Notes: generated from the letters alone by a model not told the origin. A stretch of DNA of 64,000 bases from [Mycobacterium] manitobense (GCF_025821665.1 NZ_JACKSJ010000254.1:1-64000); one strand, 5' to 3'. Shown: positions 45,491 through 54,315, counted from the first letter of the stretch. Made by a program: numbers and translations.

Positions 45491-46081
45491 TCAGCCGTCG
45501 CCCAGCAACCGGTCCCGCAACGCGGCGTCTTTGGCGAGGACCATCTGCTCGAGATCGGCCTGGAACGCGGTCATCCGGTCGCGCAGCGCCACATCGGCGG
45601 CGCCGAGAATCCGCACCGCGAGCAGGCCCGCGTTGCGTGCTCCACCGATCGACACCGTGGCCACCGGCACGCCCGCGGGCATCTGCACGATCGACAGCAG
45701 CGAGTCCAGCCCGTCGAGTCGTGCCAGGGGCACCGGCACCCCGATGACCGGCAGCGGCGTCGCCGAGGCCACCATGCCGGGCAGGTGGGCGGCACCGCCT
45801 GCGCCGGCGATGATCACCTCGACGCCCCGCTCGGCCGCGGTGCGCGCGTAGTCGAGCATCCGGCCCGGTGTTCGGTGCGCCGAGACGACGCCGACCTCGA
45901 AGGGCACCTCGAACTCGGCGAGCGCCTCGGCGGCTTCGGCCATCACCGACCAGTCGCTGTCGCTGCCCATGATCACGCCAACTCGCGGCGCGGGTGCTGC
46001 TTCCCGGGTCGCTTCGCTCCTGCCCTCTGGTGCTGCTTCCCGGGTCGCTTCGCTCCTGCCCTCTGGTGCTCCGGAACTCAT
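45491..46081 (-). CDS. purE: N5-carboxyaminoimidazole ribonucleotide mutase with duplicated N-terminal extension
   Basis: Converts N5-CAIR to CAIR in purine synthesis. The 196-residue class I PurE has VGVIMGSDSDWSVM, VVSAHRTPGRMLDYA and IIAGAGGAAHLPGMVA. The ATG at 46081 overlaps the purK stop (ATGA). Before the conserved core there is an extension of about 33 residues that contains a tandem 12-residue duplication (APEGRSEATREA twice), caused by the 36-bp DNA repeat at 45993-46064. The extension is absent from known PurE proteins and is probably a disordered tail. Confidence 0.94.
   Translation of the reverse strand: MSSGAPEGRSEATREAAPEGRSEATREAAPAPRVGVIMGSDSDWSVMAEAAEALAEFEVPFEVGVVSAHRTPGRMLDYARTAAERGVEVIIAGAGGAAHLPGMVASATPLPVIGVPVPLARLDGLDSLLSIVQMPAGVPVATVSIGGARNAGLLAVRILGAADVALRDRMTAFQADLEQMVLAKDAALRDRLLGDG
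45993..46064. repeat. Two tandem 36-bp repeats inside purE
   Basis: Identical units at 45993-46028 and 46029-46064, followed by the first six bases of a third. Each contains the 23-base word also present in the tmk leader at 13506-13528. The unit length is a multiple of three, so the purE frame is kept. Confidence 0.9.
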
Positions 46082-47271
46082 CTGTGCGGGTCCCATCCGT
46101 CGGTCCATTCGGCGTGCGACAGCCAGTGTGCCGCCCGTTCGGCACGCTCGCGCAGGTACTCCGCGTCGCGGCCGGGGATGTTCACGTGGCCGATCTTGCG
46201 GCCGGGCCGTTCGGTCTTGCCGTACAGGTGCACCTTGGCGTCGGGCAGCCGGGCGAACAGGTGGTGCAGACGTTCGTCCATGCCCATCGCCGGAGTCTGC
46301 GCGGCGCCCAGGACGTTGGCCATCACCGTCACCGGGGTGAGCAGACCGGTGTCGCCGAGCGGATAGTCCAGCACCGCCCGCACGTGCTGCTCGAACTGAC
46401 TGGTCCGTGCGCCGTCCATGGTCCAGTGCCCGGAGTTGTGCGGGCGCATCGCCAGCTCGTTGACCAGCAGCCCGCCCTCGACGGTCTCGAAGAGCTCCAC
46501 CGCGAGCACCCCCACCACGCCGAGCTCCGACGCCAGACTCAGCGCGAGTTTCTGTGCCGCCGAGCTCGTCTCATCGGACAGCCCGGCTGCGGGCGCGATC
46601 ACCGTCACGCAGATCCCGTCGCGCTGCACGGTCTCCACCACCGGCCACGCCGCCCCCTGACCGAACGGTGACCGGGCCACCAGCGCGGCGAGTTCGCGCC
46701 GCATCTGCACCCGCTCCTCGGCCAGCACGGCCACTCCGTCGGCCAGGTAGCGGGCCACCACCTCGCGGGCGTGCCCGGCGTCGCGGGTCAGCACGACCCC
46801 GCGTCCGTCATAGCCGCCGCGGACCGTCTTGATCACCACCGGCCCACCGACGGCGCGCGAGAAGGCTTCGACGTCGTCGACCGACTCGAGCGCGGTGTAG
46901 CGCGGTATGGGAGCGCCGAGCGCCTCGAGCCGGCGGCGCATCACCAATTTGTCCTGCGCGTGCACCAGCGCGGCGGGCGGCGGCGCGACATTGACGCCCT
47001 CGCCGATCAGCGTGTCGAGCAGTTCGGTCGGCACATGCTCGTGGTCGAACGTCAGCGCGCTGGCCCCGGCGGCGGCCCGGCGCAGCGCGTCGAGGTCGGT
47101 GTGGGATCCGATCACCACGTCAGGGGTGACCTGGGCGGCTGGCTCGTCGGGGGCGGTGGCCAGCACGCGCAGCGACTGACCGAGGGCGATTGCCGCCTGA
47201 TGGGTCATCCGGGCCAGCTGGCCCCCGCCGATCATTGCCACGACGGGCGGCGAGGAGGAATTCGTCGGCAC
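46078..47271 (-). CDS. purK: N5-carboxyaminoimidazole ribonucleotide synthetase
   Basis: ATP-grasp enzyme that carboxylates AIR, feeding PurE. The 397-residue product starts with VVAMIGGGQLARMTHQAA and carries VVIKTVRGGYDGRGV, the ATP-grasp core, and ELAMRPHNSGHWTMDGA near the metal site. The start is GTG 47271. It overlaps purE by four bases. Orthologue of Rv3276c and divergent from the gtrA-like gene. Confidence 0.95.
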   Translation of the reverse strand: MPTNSSSPPVVAMIGGGQLARMTHQAAIALGQSLRVLATAPDEPAAQVTPDVVIGSHTDLDALRRAAAGASALTFDHEHVPTELLDTLIGEGVNVAPPPAALVHAQDKLVMRRRLEALGAPIPRYTALESVDDVEAFSRAVGGPVVIKTVRGGYDGRGVVLTRDAGHAREVVARYLADGVAVLAEERVQMRRELAALVARSPFGQGAAWPVVETVQRDGICVTVIAPAAGLSDETSSAAQKLALSLASELGVVGVLAVELFETVEGGLLVNELAMRPHNSGHWTMDGARTSQFEQHVRAVLDYPLGDTGLLTPVTVMANVLGAAQTPAMGMDERLHHLFARLPDAKVHLYGKTERPGRKIGHVNIPGRDAEYLRERAERAAHWLSHAEWTDGWDPHR

Positions 47272-47352
47272 GCCGCCTATCGTGTCACGATCCCGGCCAA
47301 CGCCCTGACCTGGGGCGCAGCCGCGGATTCCGCGTCGTCACGGGCCGTTACG

Positions 47353-47358
47353 TAGACT
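47353..47358 (+). promoter_or_regulatory. Candidate -10 (TAGACT) for leaderless gtrA-like gene
   Basis: TAGACT fits TANNNT and ends nine bases before the GTG at 47367; no obvious Shine-Dalgarno sequence. Confidence 0.4.
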
Positions 47359-47366
47359 GCCTCCTT

Positions 47367-48074
47367 GTGTCCTTTGCCGATGCGACGATCAAGCGCCTTC
47401 CGGGGCCGATCCGTCCCTACGCCGAGCAGCACCACGAACTGATCAAGTTCGCCATCGTCGGTGCGACGACGTTCATCATCGACTCGGCGATCTTCTTCAC
47501 GCTCAAGCTGACGATCCTCGAACCCAAGCCGGTGACCGCCAAGATCATCGCCGGCATCGTGGCCGTGATCGCGTCGTACATCCTCAACCGGGAATGGAGC
47601 TTCCGCGACCGGGGTGGCCGCGAGCGCCACCACGAGGCGCTGCTGTTCTTCGGGTTCAGCGGAGTCGGCGTGCTGCTGAGCATGGCGCCGCTGTACTTCT
47701 CCAGCTACGTGCTGGGCCTCCGGGTGCCCGAGGTGTCGTTGACCATCGAGAACATCGCCGACTTCGTCTCGGCCTACATCATCGGCAATCTGCTGCAGAT
47801 GGCGTTCCGGTTCTGGGCGTTCCGGCGCTGGGTCTTCCCCGACGAGTTCGGGCGCAACCCGGAGCGGGCGCTGGAGTCCACCCTCACCGGCGGCGGCTTC
47901 GCCGAGGCGATGGAAGATCATCTGGAGCACCACGAGCAGGGGCGTCTCGGCAAGGGCGCCGGGAACGGCCTGCAGCACGACCCCGCAGACGGCACGGTCA
48001 CGCCGCTGCGCCGACGCGCCCGGCGAGGTCAGCTGGGCGACTCCTCGGAACCGAGGGTGTCGAAGACTTCGTGA
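47367..48074 (+). CDS. GtrA family membrane protein
   Basis: A 235-residue protein with four predicted membrane helices typical of GtrA-like proteins, thought to help flip or transfer lipid-linked sugars. Family signatures are FAIVGATTFIIDSAIFF in helix 1, SYILNREWSF between helices 2 and 3, and FRFWAFRRWVFP at the end of helix 4. A charged cytosolic tail of about 60 residues follows. The start GTG at 47367 is close to the promoter-like sequence; upstream frame is antisense to purK. Orthologue of Rv3277. The last 46 bases overlap the convergent PH-domain gene. Confidence 0.87.
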   Translation: MSFADATIKRLPGPIRPYAEQHHELIKFAIVGATTFIIDSAIFFTLKLTILEPKPVTAKIIAGIVAVIASYILNREWSFRDRGGRERHHEALLFFGFSGVGVLLSMAPLYFSSYVLGLRVPEVSLTIENIADFVSAYIIGNLLQMAFRFWAFRRWVFPDEFGRNPERALESTLTGGGFAEAMEDHLEHHEQGRLGKGAGNGLQHDPADGTVTPLRRRARRGQLGDSSEPRVSKTS

Positions 48075-48547
48075 TACAGCAGTGAATGCACCCGCTCCAC
48101 GCGGGGGATGTCGTGGAATTCCAGTGGGTCCTGAGCCGCCGACTCGATGATCAGCGTCCCGGTGCGCAGAATCCGGTCGAGCAGGCCGTGCCGGAACTCG
48201 ACGCTGTTGATCCGCGCCAGCGGGATGTCGATGCCCGAGCGGGTGAGGACACCGTGCCGGAACATCACCCGCCGGTCGGTGATCACGAAGTGCGTCGTCC
48301 ACCAGTTCAGGAACGGCCACGCCGTCAGCCAGCCGATGAGCACGGCCCAGATCGCGGCGATCACGCCCAGCACGACCGTCCGGGCGGTGGGATCCCAGCC
48401 GAGGGTGTTGACGTAGCCCGCGCCGAAGGCCGCCACCGCGGTGGCCAGCAACAGCACCAGCACCGGTCCGATCAACCGCTTCCAGTGCGGGTGCCGGTGC
48501 AGCACCACCTGCTCGTCGTTGGCCAGCACGTTCTCCGGGTAGCCCAC
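48029..48547 (-). CDS. Membrane protein with bacterial PH domain
   Basis: A 172-residue protein with two hydrophobic segments (about 26-47 and 58-82) and a YdbS/bPH2-type pleckstrin-homology domain: THFVITDRRVMFRHGVLTRS, IPLARINSVEFRHGLLDRIL and GTLIIESAAQDPLEFHDIP. Orthologue of Rv3278c; function unknown. The start GTG at 48547 is nine bases past the birA stop, so it is in one unit with birA. Convergent 46-base overlap with the gtrA-like gene. Confidence 0.88.
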   Translation of the reverse strand: MGYPENVLANDEQVVLHRHPHWKRLIGPVLVLLLATAVAAFGAGYVNTLGWDPTARTVVLGVIAAIWAVLIGWLTAWPFLNWWTTHFVITDRRVMFRHGVLTRSGIDIPLARINSVEFRHGLLDRILRTGTLIIESAAQDPLEFHDIPRVERVHSLLYHEVFDTLGSEESPS

Positions 48548-48556
48548 GGCAGCACT

Positions 48557-49381
48557 CTACGACTCGACCGGCCGCAGATGGGTGATGTCGCCCGCGGACA
48601 CGGTGACCAGCTCGCCGGGCGTCCTGATCTGCAGCCGCCCCACGCCGTCGATGCCCTCGGCCACGCCTTCGACCGCACGGTCCCCTGGCAGTGTCGCGCG
48701 CACCCGGCTGCCCAGGGTCCGGCTGCGGGCACGGTAGTCGGCGGCGAGCGCGTCGTCCCGCCCGTCTGCGCGACGCCACCGGGTGGTCACCTCCGCCAGG
48801 TGGCGTAGCACCGCTGCGGCCAGCCGATCGCGGTCGACGGCATCCACCCCGAGCATCGCCAGCGAGACGGCCACGGGATCGGGCGCCTCGTCGGCGGTCA
48901 TCGTGGCGTTGATGCCGAGCCCGACCACCACCGTCCGGGCCGGCGCGGCGACCTCGGCCAGGATGCCGGCCAGCTTGCCCGGCGAGTCCTGCGGGCCGAC
49001 CTGCACGTCGTTGGGCCACTTGAGGCCGGCGGCCACGCCTGCGACCTCGGCCACTGCGTCGACGACCGCGACCCCGGCGGCCAGCGGGAGCCATCCCCAC
49101 GCATCGGGGGCCACGTCACCGACATCGACGCCGACCGACAGCGCGAGCTGCGAGCGCGGTGGCGCGGACCACCGGCGGCCGTGCCTGCCGCGCCCGGCGC
49201 TCTGGTGCTCGGCGATCAGCACCGCACCGGCGATGTCCTCCCCCGCCGCGGACCTGGCCAGCAGGTCGGCATTGGTGGAGCCCGTCTCCTCGACGACGTC
49301 CAGCCTCGTCCACGGCGGCGCGGTCAGCCCGCCGCGCAGGAATTCCGCGTCGAGCGCGGGTCGCGTCCGGTCTGTGTTCAC
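48557..49381 (-). CDS. birA: Biotin-protein ligase
   Basis: Attaches biotin to carboxyl carrier domains of acyl-CoA carboxylases. The 274-residue product is the short class without a DNA-binding domain. It has STNADLL, the biotinyl-AMP loop SAGRGRHGRRW, LKWPNDVQV and GKLAGILAEV, with a C-terminal SH3-like cap. The GTG at 49381 gives the conserved start. Orthologue of Rv3279c; in M. tuberculosis accD5 follows, whereas here the polysaccharide locus begins. Confidence 0.95.
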   Translation of the reverse strand: MNTDRTRPALDAEFLRGGLTAPPWTRLDVVEETGSTNADLLARSAAGEDIAGAVLIAEHQSAGRGRHGRRWSAPPRSQLALSVGVDVGDVAPDAWGWLPLAAGVAVVDAVAEVAGVAAGLKWPNDVQVGPQDSPGKLAGILAEVAAPARTVVVGLGINATMTADEAPDPVAVSLAMLGVDAVDRDRLAAAVLRHLAEVTTRWRRADGRDDALAADYRARSRTLGSRVRATLPGDRAVEGVAEGIDGVGRLQIRTPGELVTVSAGDITHLRPVES

Positions 49382-49423
49382 CGGTACAGGCTAGGGGCTC
49401 CGGTGCCGCCCGCACGCCCGCGG

Positions 49424-49482
49424 CCATCATACATTGCCAAATCTGCACGAACGTAACAAATGGCAATGCCATGGCCTGATGG
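49424..49482. promoter_or_regulatory. Nested inverted repeat upstream of polysaccharide locus
   Basis: Perfect 8-base arms CATTGCCA (49432-49439) and TGGCAATG (49461-49468), spaced by 21 bases, are flanked by outer 6-base arms CCATCA (49424-49429) and TGATGG (49477-49482). It lies in an AT-rich 129-base gap between birA and the first locus gene. Looks like an operator for a dimeric regulator (inference). Confidence 0.45.
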
Positions 49483-49510
49483 TGACGACTGAACCGCCCT
49501 GCTGCACAAT

Positions 49511-50803
49511 GTGACGGTGACGTCACCGCGCCTGTTGGCAAACACACGGTCAGGTGAGTCATTCATTGCTGCAATCGTCGTGCTCGTGTGTGCGACGGGA
49601 GTCGCGTTGTGCGGGATCGTGGCGACCGCCGGCGGCGTCGACCAGCAGGGCTTCCATCTGCCTGCGGTCCGGCACTTGCTGGCGACGGCGCCCGCGCTGG
49701 ACGTGGTCGGCCTGCCGACCGCGACCGGACCGCTGTACCACCTCCTGGTGGCCGCCGTCGCCGGACCGGCGGGTGTCGGCGACGCAGGCATCCAGATCGT
49801 CGGCGCGCTGTTCGCCGCGGCGCTGGCGGCGCTGGCGCTGTGGCACGTCCGGGCGCTCCCGAACCCGGCGCACCGCGTCCTCGCCGTCGCACCGTTGCTG
49901 CTGTCTGCATATTTCTGGCAGTCGGCGCTGTGGATGCTCACCGACGACGCCGCGGTGCTGTTCGGGCTCGCGGCCGTGCTCGTCGCGCTGTCCGGCTCGA
50001 CGACAAGACAGCAGCTGGCCGCGGGATTGCTGATCGCCGCCGCGATCGCGACCCGACAGAACTTCGTGTGGCTGCTGGCTCCGGTCTGCGCTCACTACCT
50101 CCTCCCGCTGGCCGACCGGCCCGCCGCCGTCCGCGGCGCGGCGCTGGCCCGGGTGGGCGGCCCCGGCGTGGCCACGCTGGCACTGCTGATCTGGCTGTGG
50201 GGCGGACTGACGCCTCCCGCCGGTCGGGAGTTCAACGCGGCCGCGCTCAGTCCGACGGCGCCCGCCTTCGCCGCCGCGGTCACCGCCGTCTTCGCCCTGC
50301 CGATCCTGCTGGCCGTGGTCGACGGCTGGGCGCCGCTGCGGCGCCACCTGCCCGTCGCGGTGACGGTCGGTCTGCTGGCCGCCGCCCCCGCCGTCGTCTT
50401 CACCAGCAGCGCCACCGTCGCGCCCGACCAGTCACGTCGCGGTGGACTGGTGTGGTCGCTGGTCGCAGTGGCACCCGACGTCATGAACCGCTCCCCGATG
50501 CTGGTCGCGCTGGCCTTCACCGGCGGCGCGGTGACCACGCTGCTCTGCGTCGCCCTGCCGCGCTCACTCGCCGTGCTGCTGTCGGTGTCGGTGCTCGCCC
50601 TCGCCACCGTCACCGTCGCGGGGGCACAGCTGTACCAGAAGTACGTCGAGCTGCCGCTGGGCATGCTCGCGCTCGTCATCGTCGCGCAGCTGTTCGCCGC
50701 GGGACGGATACGGCGCACCTGGCCGCTCGTCGCGCTCGCGGTGCTGCAGGCCGTGATCACCGCGGCCGTCGTCGGCCTGCCGATCCTGCGGGCGGTGGCA
50801 TAG
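49511..50803 (+). CDS. Polytopic membrane protein, possible lipid-linked-sugar glycosyltransferase
   Basis: A 430-residue integral membrane protein with about 10-12 hydrophobic helices. Early extracytoplasmic GGVDQQGFHLPAVRHLL and TATGPLYHLLVAA, then FWQSALWMLTDD and IATRQNFVWLLAPV, recall GT-C and ALG10-type glycosyltransferases that use polyprenyl-phosphate sugars; acidic residues in the first loop could be catalytic. Family not certain. The GTG at 49511 was chosen; GTG 49517 is possible. First gene of the polysaccharide locus, 59 bases before asnB. Confidence 0.78.
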   Translation: MTVTSPRLLANTRSGESFIAAIVVLVCATGVALCGIVATAGGVDQQGFHLPAVRHLLATAPALDVVGLPTATGPLYHLLVAAVAGPAGVGDAGIQIVGALFAAALAALALWHVRALPNPAHRVLAVAPLLLSAYFWQSALWMLTDDAAVLFGLAAVLVALSGSTTRQQLAAGLLIAAAIATRQNFVWLLAPVCAHYLLPLADRPAAVRGAALARVGGPGVATLALLIWLWGGLTPPAGREFNAAALSPTAPAFAAAVTAVFALPILLAVVDGWAPLRRHLPVAVTVGLLAAAPAVVFTSSATVAPDQSRRGGLVWSLVAVAPDVMNRSPMLVALAFTGGAVTTLLCVALPRSLAVLLSVSVLALATVTVAGAQLYQKYVELPLGMLALVIVAQLFAAGRIRRTWPLVALAVLQAVITAAVVGLPILRAVA

Positions 50804-50862
50804 ATGCGGGCGAAACCGTTGCAGCGCAGGCCTTTCCGTACGGCTTCGGGTAGGGGGCTGCG

Positions 50863-52719
50863 ATGTGTGGCATAGCCGGTGTCCGCAGGTTCGACGGCGC
50901 ACCCGTCGACCTCGGGCTGCTGAAGGCGATGGCCGGGCACCTCGAGCACCGGGGACCTGACGGCCGCGGATACCTGGTGGACGGCTCCCTGGGCCTGGCC
51001 CACACCCGGCTGTCGATCATCGATGTCGAAGGGTCGCCCCAGCCGATGAGCGGCGCCGGCGGTCACAACCACCTGGTGTTCAACGGGGAGATCCTCAACT
51101 ACCGGCAACTGCGCACCGGCCTGTCCTACCCGTTCCGCACCGACGGAGACACCGAGGTGCTGCTGGCCCTCTACGACAGACACGGCGCCGACGGCGTCAC
51201 CCGGCTGCGCGGCCAGTTCGCCTACGCACTGTTCGATTCGCGTACCGCCGACCTGCATCTGTTCCGGGACCGCCTCGGAATCCTGCCGCTGTACTACTAC
51301 ACCGACGGCCGGTTCTTCGCGTTCGCGTCGGAGATCAAGGCCCTGCTGCCCGCGATCGCCTCCGTGCAGGTCGACGAGGCGGCGTTGCACGGCTACCTGA
51401 CGCACCGCTCGGTTCCGGCGCCGCACACCTTCATCGCCGGGGTCCGCAAGCTCAGGCAGGGACACCACCTGGTGGTCGGCGCCGACGGCACCGTCCGCGA
51501 GCACCCCTACTGGACGCTGCCCGCGGCACCGCAGCTGACGTCGTGCCCGCCCGAAGAAGCCGTCCGACTCGTCGGTGACGCGCTGACCGCGTCGATGCGC
51601 GAATCGCTGGTCTCCGATGTGCCGGTGGGCGCGTATCTGTCGGGCGGCCTGGACAGCAGCCTGATCGCGGCGCTGGCCGCGCGGGAGCAGGGCGGCACCG
51701 GGTTGCACACCTTCGCCGCGGGATTCGACGATCCGCGGCTCGACGAGACGGCGTGGGCGCGGCGCACGGCGCAGATCGTCGGCAGCACCCACCACGAGGT
51801 CCGCATCGGCGCCGAGGACTTCGAGCAGAACTGGAGTCGACTGAGCTGGCATCGCGACGCGCCGCTGTCCGAGCCGGCCGACGTCGCGGTGTTCCGCCTC
51901 GCCGAACTGGCGCGCCGCGACGTCAAGGTGGTGCTGTCCGGCGAAGGCAGCGACGAACTCTTCGGCGGTTACCCCAAGCACCGCTTCGCCGCCGCGACCC
52001 GGCTGGCCGGCGTCCTGCCGTCGCGCCTGTTGCGCCACCTCGAACGCCGGTTGCCCACGGGCCAGGCCAGACTGGGCATCGCACTGCGCACCTTGTCCGA
52101 GGCCGGCTACCCGGAACGGCTGCGCGGATGGTTCTCACCGTTCACCGCCGCCGAGCGGACGGAGCTGGTGGGCGGCCCGCCGACCCGGGACGCCCCGCAG
52201 GCCTACCGGCTGGGCGGCGGCGACGCCCTGCACCGCATGCTCTACGCCGACGTGCACACCTGGCTTCCCGACAACCTCCTCGAACGCGGTGACCGGATGT
52301 CGATGGCGGCCTCGCTGGAGATGCGCCCCCCGTTCCTCGGACTTCCGCTCGTCGAGTTGGCGTTCAGCCTGCCGAGCAACGTCAAGGTGCGTGGTTCCGT
52401 CGGCAAGTGGGTGGTCAAGGAGGTCGCCCGGCGCCATCTGCCGAAGGAGATCGTCGACCGGCCGAAGGTCGGCTTCAAGGTCCCGCTCGATCAGTGGTTC
52501 CGCGGCAGTCTCCACGACCTGGCCGCCGATCTGTTGACCGACAGGTCGTCCTTCGTCGCCGCCGCGCTCGACCCCCGCGCCGTCCGCGAGCTGCTCGAGT
52601 CGCACACCTCCGGGCGGCGCGACGAACAGATGCGGATCTGGACGCTGCTGTCACTGGAGGTGTGGCACCGCGAGCTGGTCAGCCGCCGGACGCTGCCGGA
52701 AAACACCACATCACGTTAA
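50863..52719 (+). CDS. asnB: Asparagine synthase-type glutamine amidotransferase
   Basis: A 618-residue AsnB-family enzyme. Cys2 (MCGIAGVRRF) is the glutaminase nucleophile, with AHTRLSIID and FNGEILNY in the N-terminal domain. The synthetase domain has the ATP loop SGGLDSS (260-266) and LSGEGSDELFGGYPKHR. Within polysaccharide loci such enzymes usually amidate a sugar carboxylate or similar group rather than make asparagine; the nearby dehydrogenase (59401) would provide uronic acids. Start ATG 50863 with a G-rich ribosome site. A 215-base gap follows. Confidence 0.9.
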   Translation: MCGIAGVRRFDGAPVDLGLLKAMAGHLEHRGPDGRGYLVDGSLGLAHTRLSIIDVEGSPQPMSGAGGHNHLVFNGEILNYRQLRTGLSYPFRTDGDTEVLLALYDRHGADGVTRLRGQFAYALFDSRTADLHLFRDRLGILPLYYYTDGRFFAFASEIKALLPAIASVQVDEAALHGYLTHRSVPAPHTFIAGVRKLRQGHHLVVGADGTVREHPYWTLPAAPQLTSCPPEEAVRLVGDALTASMRESLVSDVPVGAYLSGGLDSSLIAALAAREQGGTGLHTFAAGFDDPRLDETAWARRTAQIVGSTHHEVRIGAEDFEQNWSRLSWHRDAPLSEPADVAVFRLAELARRDVKVVLSGEGSDELFGGYPKHRFAAATRLAGVLPSRLLRHLERRLPTGQARLGIALRTLSEAGYPERLRGWFSPFTAAERTELVGGPPTRDAPQAYRLGGGDALHRMLYADVHTWLPDNLLERGDRMSMAASLEMRPPFLGLPLVELAFSLPSNVKVRGSVGKWVVKEVARRHLPKEIVDRPKVGFKVPLDQWFRGSLHDLAADLLTDRSSFVAAALDPRAVRELLESHTSGRRDEQMRIWTLLSLEVWHRELVSRRTLPENTTSR

Positions 52720-52934
52720 TTTCGCGAAAGATCACGGATTCGCCTCTAAATCACCGCGCTGACACTGCACAGTCGCCCTCTATTTTGCGACTGATGCCTC
52801 TGACGTCGACAAAGTCACACATGCCGGCTCGACGTGGCGCCCGGATCCGTTGTATGGTGACGACCGAGTTCGTTTGCGGATGTATCTTCAGCAACGTTTT
52901 GTCCGCTCCCAACCACCGGCGAAGGCGACAGACC
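52720..52934. other. AT-rich gap before wzz-like gene, probable promoter region
   Basis: No gene seen. The stretch at about 52715-52830 is richer in A/T than the coding flanks, and TATGGT at 52853-52858 fits a -10. The in-frame ATG at 52854 upstream of the wzz-like gene has no ribosome site. It probably holds a second promoter of the locus. Confidence 0.4.
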
Positions 52935-54308
52935 TTGAACCCCAGCTTCAGACTCCGTCTCGAAGAGATCCGGCGTGGCAAATGGGTCATCATCGCCGCG
53001 ACGGTCATCACGATGCTGTCGACGGCGCTGCCCTCCGTGCTCGCCGATCCGACGTATCTGGCCAAGTCGGCGCTGGTTGTCTCCTCGCCGGACCGGGCCA
53101 CCGATCAGGACGCACTGCTCGCCGTCGGCTACGCCACCCTGTTCAACGACCCGGCGAACAACGTCCGGCTGCGCGCCATGAAGAACCTCCCGGACGACAT
53201 CATGTTCGAGGCCCGCACGGCCGCGGCCAGCCCGATCGTCACCGTCGAGGCGATCGCCGCGGACCCGAAGGAGGCGCAGGACGCCTCCGAGGCGATGGCG
53301 GTGGCGCTGCGCGACGACATCAACGCGGTTCGCAAGAAGGAGAACGAACGGCTGATCGCCGATCTGACCCGCCAGCTCAACGAACTGTTCGCTCTGCCCG
53401 GCGCGGACGGCGCGCCGAACCTCGGCATCGGACCGCTGCAGGAGCGGATCGGCGACATCCGCTCGGATTCGACCGCCCAGCTGCGCGACCTCCAGCTGCG
53501 GGCCGGCGTCATCCGGCAGGCTCCCGACGTCGTGCTCAACGTCGCCCTCGGTGCGGTCGGCGGCCTGCTGCTCGGTGTGCTGATCGTCCTGCTGTACTCC
53601 CGCGTTCTCGGCCGGCCGACCGCGACCGAGCTGCAGCAGCGCACCGGCGTGCGTGCGCTGGTCGAGGTGCCCAGCGGCGGCGACCCTGACGGTGACTCGT
53701 TGCGCGCCGAGCGGCTGCGCACCCTGGCCAACATCATCCGCCTCGGCGATCAGAACCGTGCGCAGGTCGTGGCGCTGACTGACGTCGCCGGCGCCGGCCG
53801 CGCCACCGAACTCGCCGGTGCGATGGCGAATCTTTCGGCGCAGCAGGGTTACCGGACTGTGCTGGTACACGCCAACGAGGCAACACGACTGGCAGGCCAG
53901 GCCGGTTTCACCGATGCGCTGGCCGACCGGCGCACCGTGCGTTCCCTGCTCGTCGACGGGGCGGCCGAGACGTTGCGCATCATGCCCAGCGGTAGCGAAA
54001 TCACCGACCGGTACGCCACGGTGACCAGGGAACGGGTCGCGGCGGTGCTCGACGAACTGCGCTCCGATGCCGATGCGGTGTTCGTCGCGGCGCCTGCGAT
54101 CGACGAGAGCTCCGAGACACAGGTGGTGTGCGCCGCCGCCGATGCCACCATCCTGGTGGTGAGCGGCCAGTACTCCCGCTCCCGCGACGTCTCAGCCGCG
54201 GCCGAGACGCTGGCCCAGTCACACGTCACGCTGCTGGGTGCGGTCGTCGTCGACGGTGAGGTGGCCGGCCGTCCGGTCGCCGTCCCGGCCGGCTCTCCGC
54301 GGACGTAG
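52935..54308 (+). CDS. Wzz-like polysaccharide chain-length protein with degenerate tyrosine-kinase domain
   Basis: A 457-residue polysaccharide co-polymerase. TM1 at about 17-37 and TM2 at about 198-222 bracket an extracytoplasmic helical domain. The C-terminal domain has the fold order of a bacterial tyrosine kinase (RTLANIIRLG, YRTVLVHANEA, ADAVFVAAPAIDE, ATILVVSGQYS). The Walker A position reads ALTDVAGAGRATELAGAM, lacking the Gly-Lys-Ser/Thr, and no Tyr cluster ends the protein, so kinase activity is unlikely. The start TTG 52935 has GAAGG nine bases upstream. It is followed seven bases later by the wzy-like gene. Confidence 0.82.
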   Translation: MNPSFRLRLEEIRRGKWVIIAATVITMLSTALPSVLADPTYLAKSALVVSSPDRATDQDALLAVGYATLFNDPANNVRLRAMKNLPDDIMFEARTAAASPIVTVEAIAADPKEAQDASEAMAVALRDDINAVRKKENERLIADLTRQLNELFALPGADGAPNLGIGPLQERIGDIRSDSTAQLRDLQLRAGVIRQAPDVVLNVALGAVGGLLLGVLIVLLYSRVLGRPTATELQQRTGVRALVEVPSGGDPDGDSLRAERLRTLANIIRLGDQNRAQVVALTDVAGAGRATELAGAMANLSAQQGYRTVLVHANEATRLAGQAGFTDALADRRTVRSLLVDGAAETLRIMPSGSEITDRYATVTRERVAAVLDELRSDADAVFVAAPAIDESSETQVVCAAADATILVVSGQYSRSRDVSAAAETLAQSHVTLLGAVVVDGEVAGRPVAVPAGSPRT

Positions 54309-54315
54309 AACCTCC

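Noticed and set aside
47277..49100. A 607-codon minus-strand frame across gtrA-like, the PH-domain gene and birA
   Set aside because: All three regions have well-supported genes in other frames; the product is low-complexity Arg/Gly.
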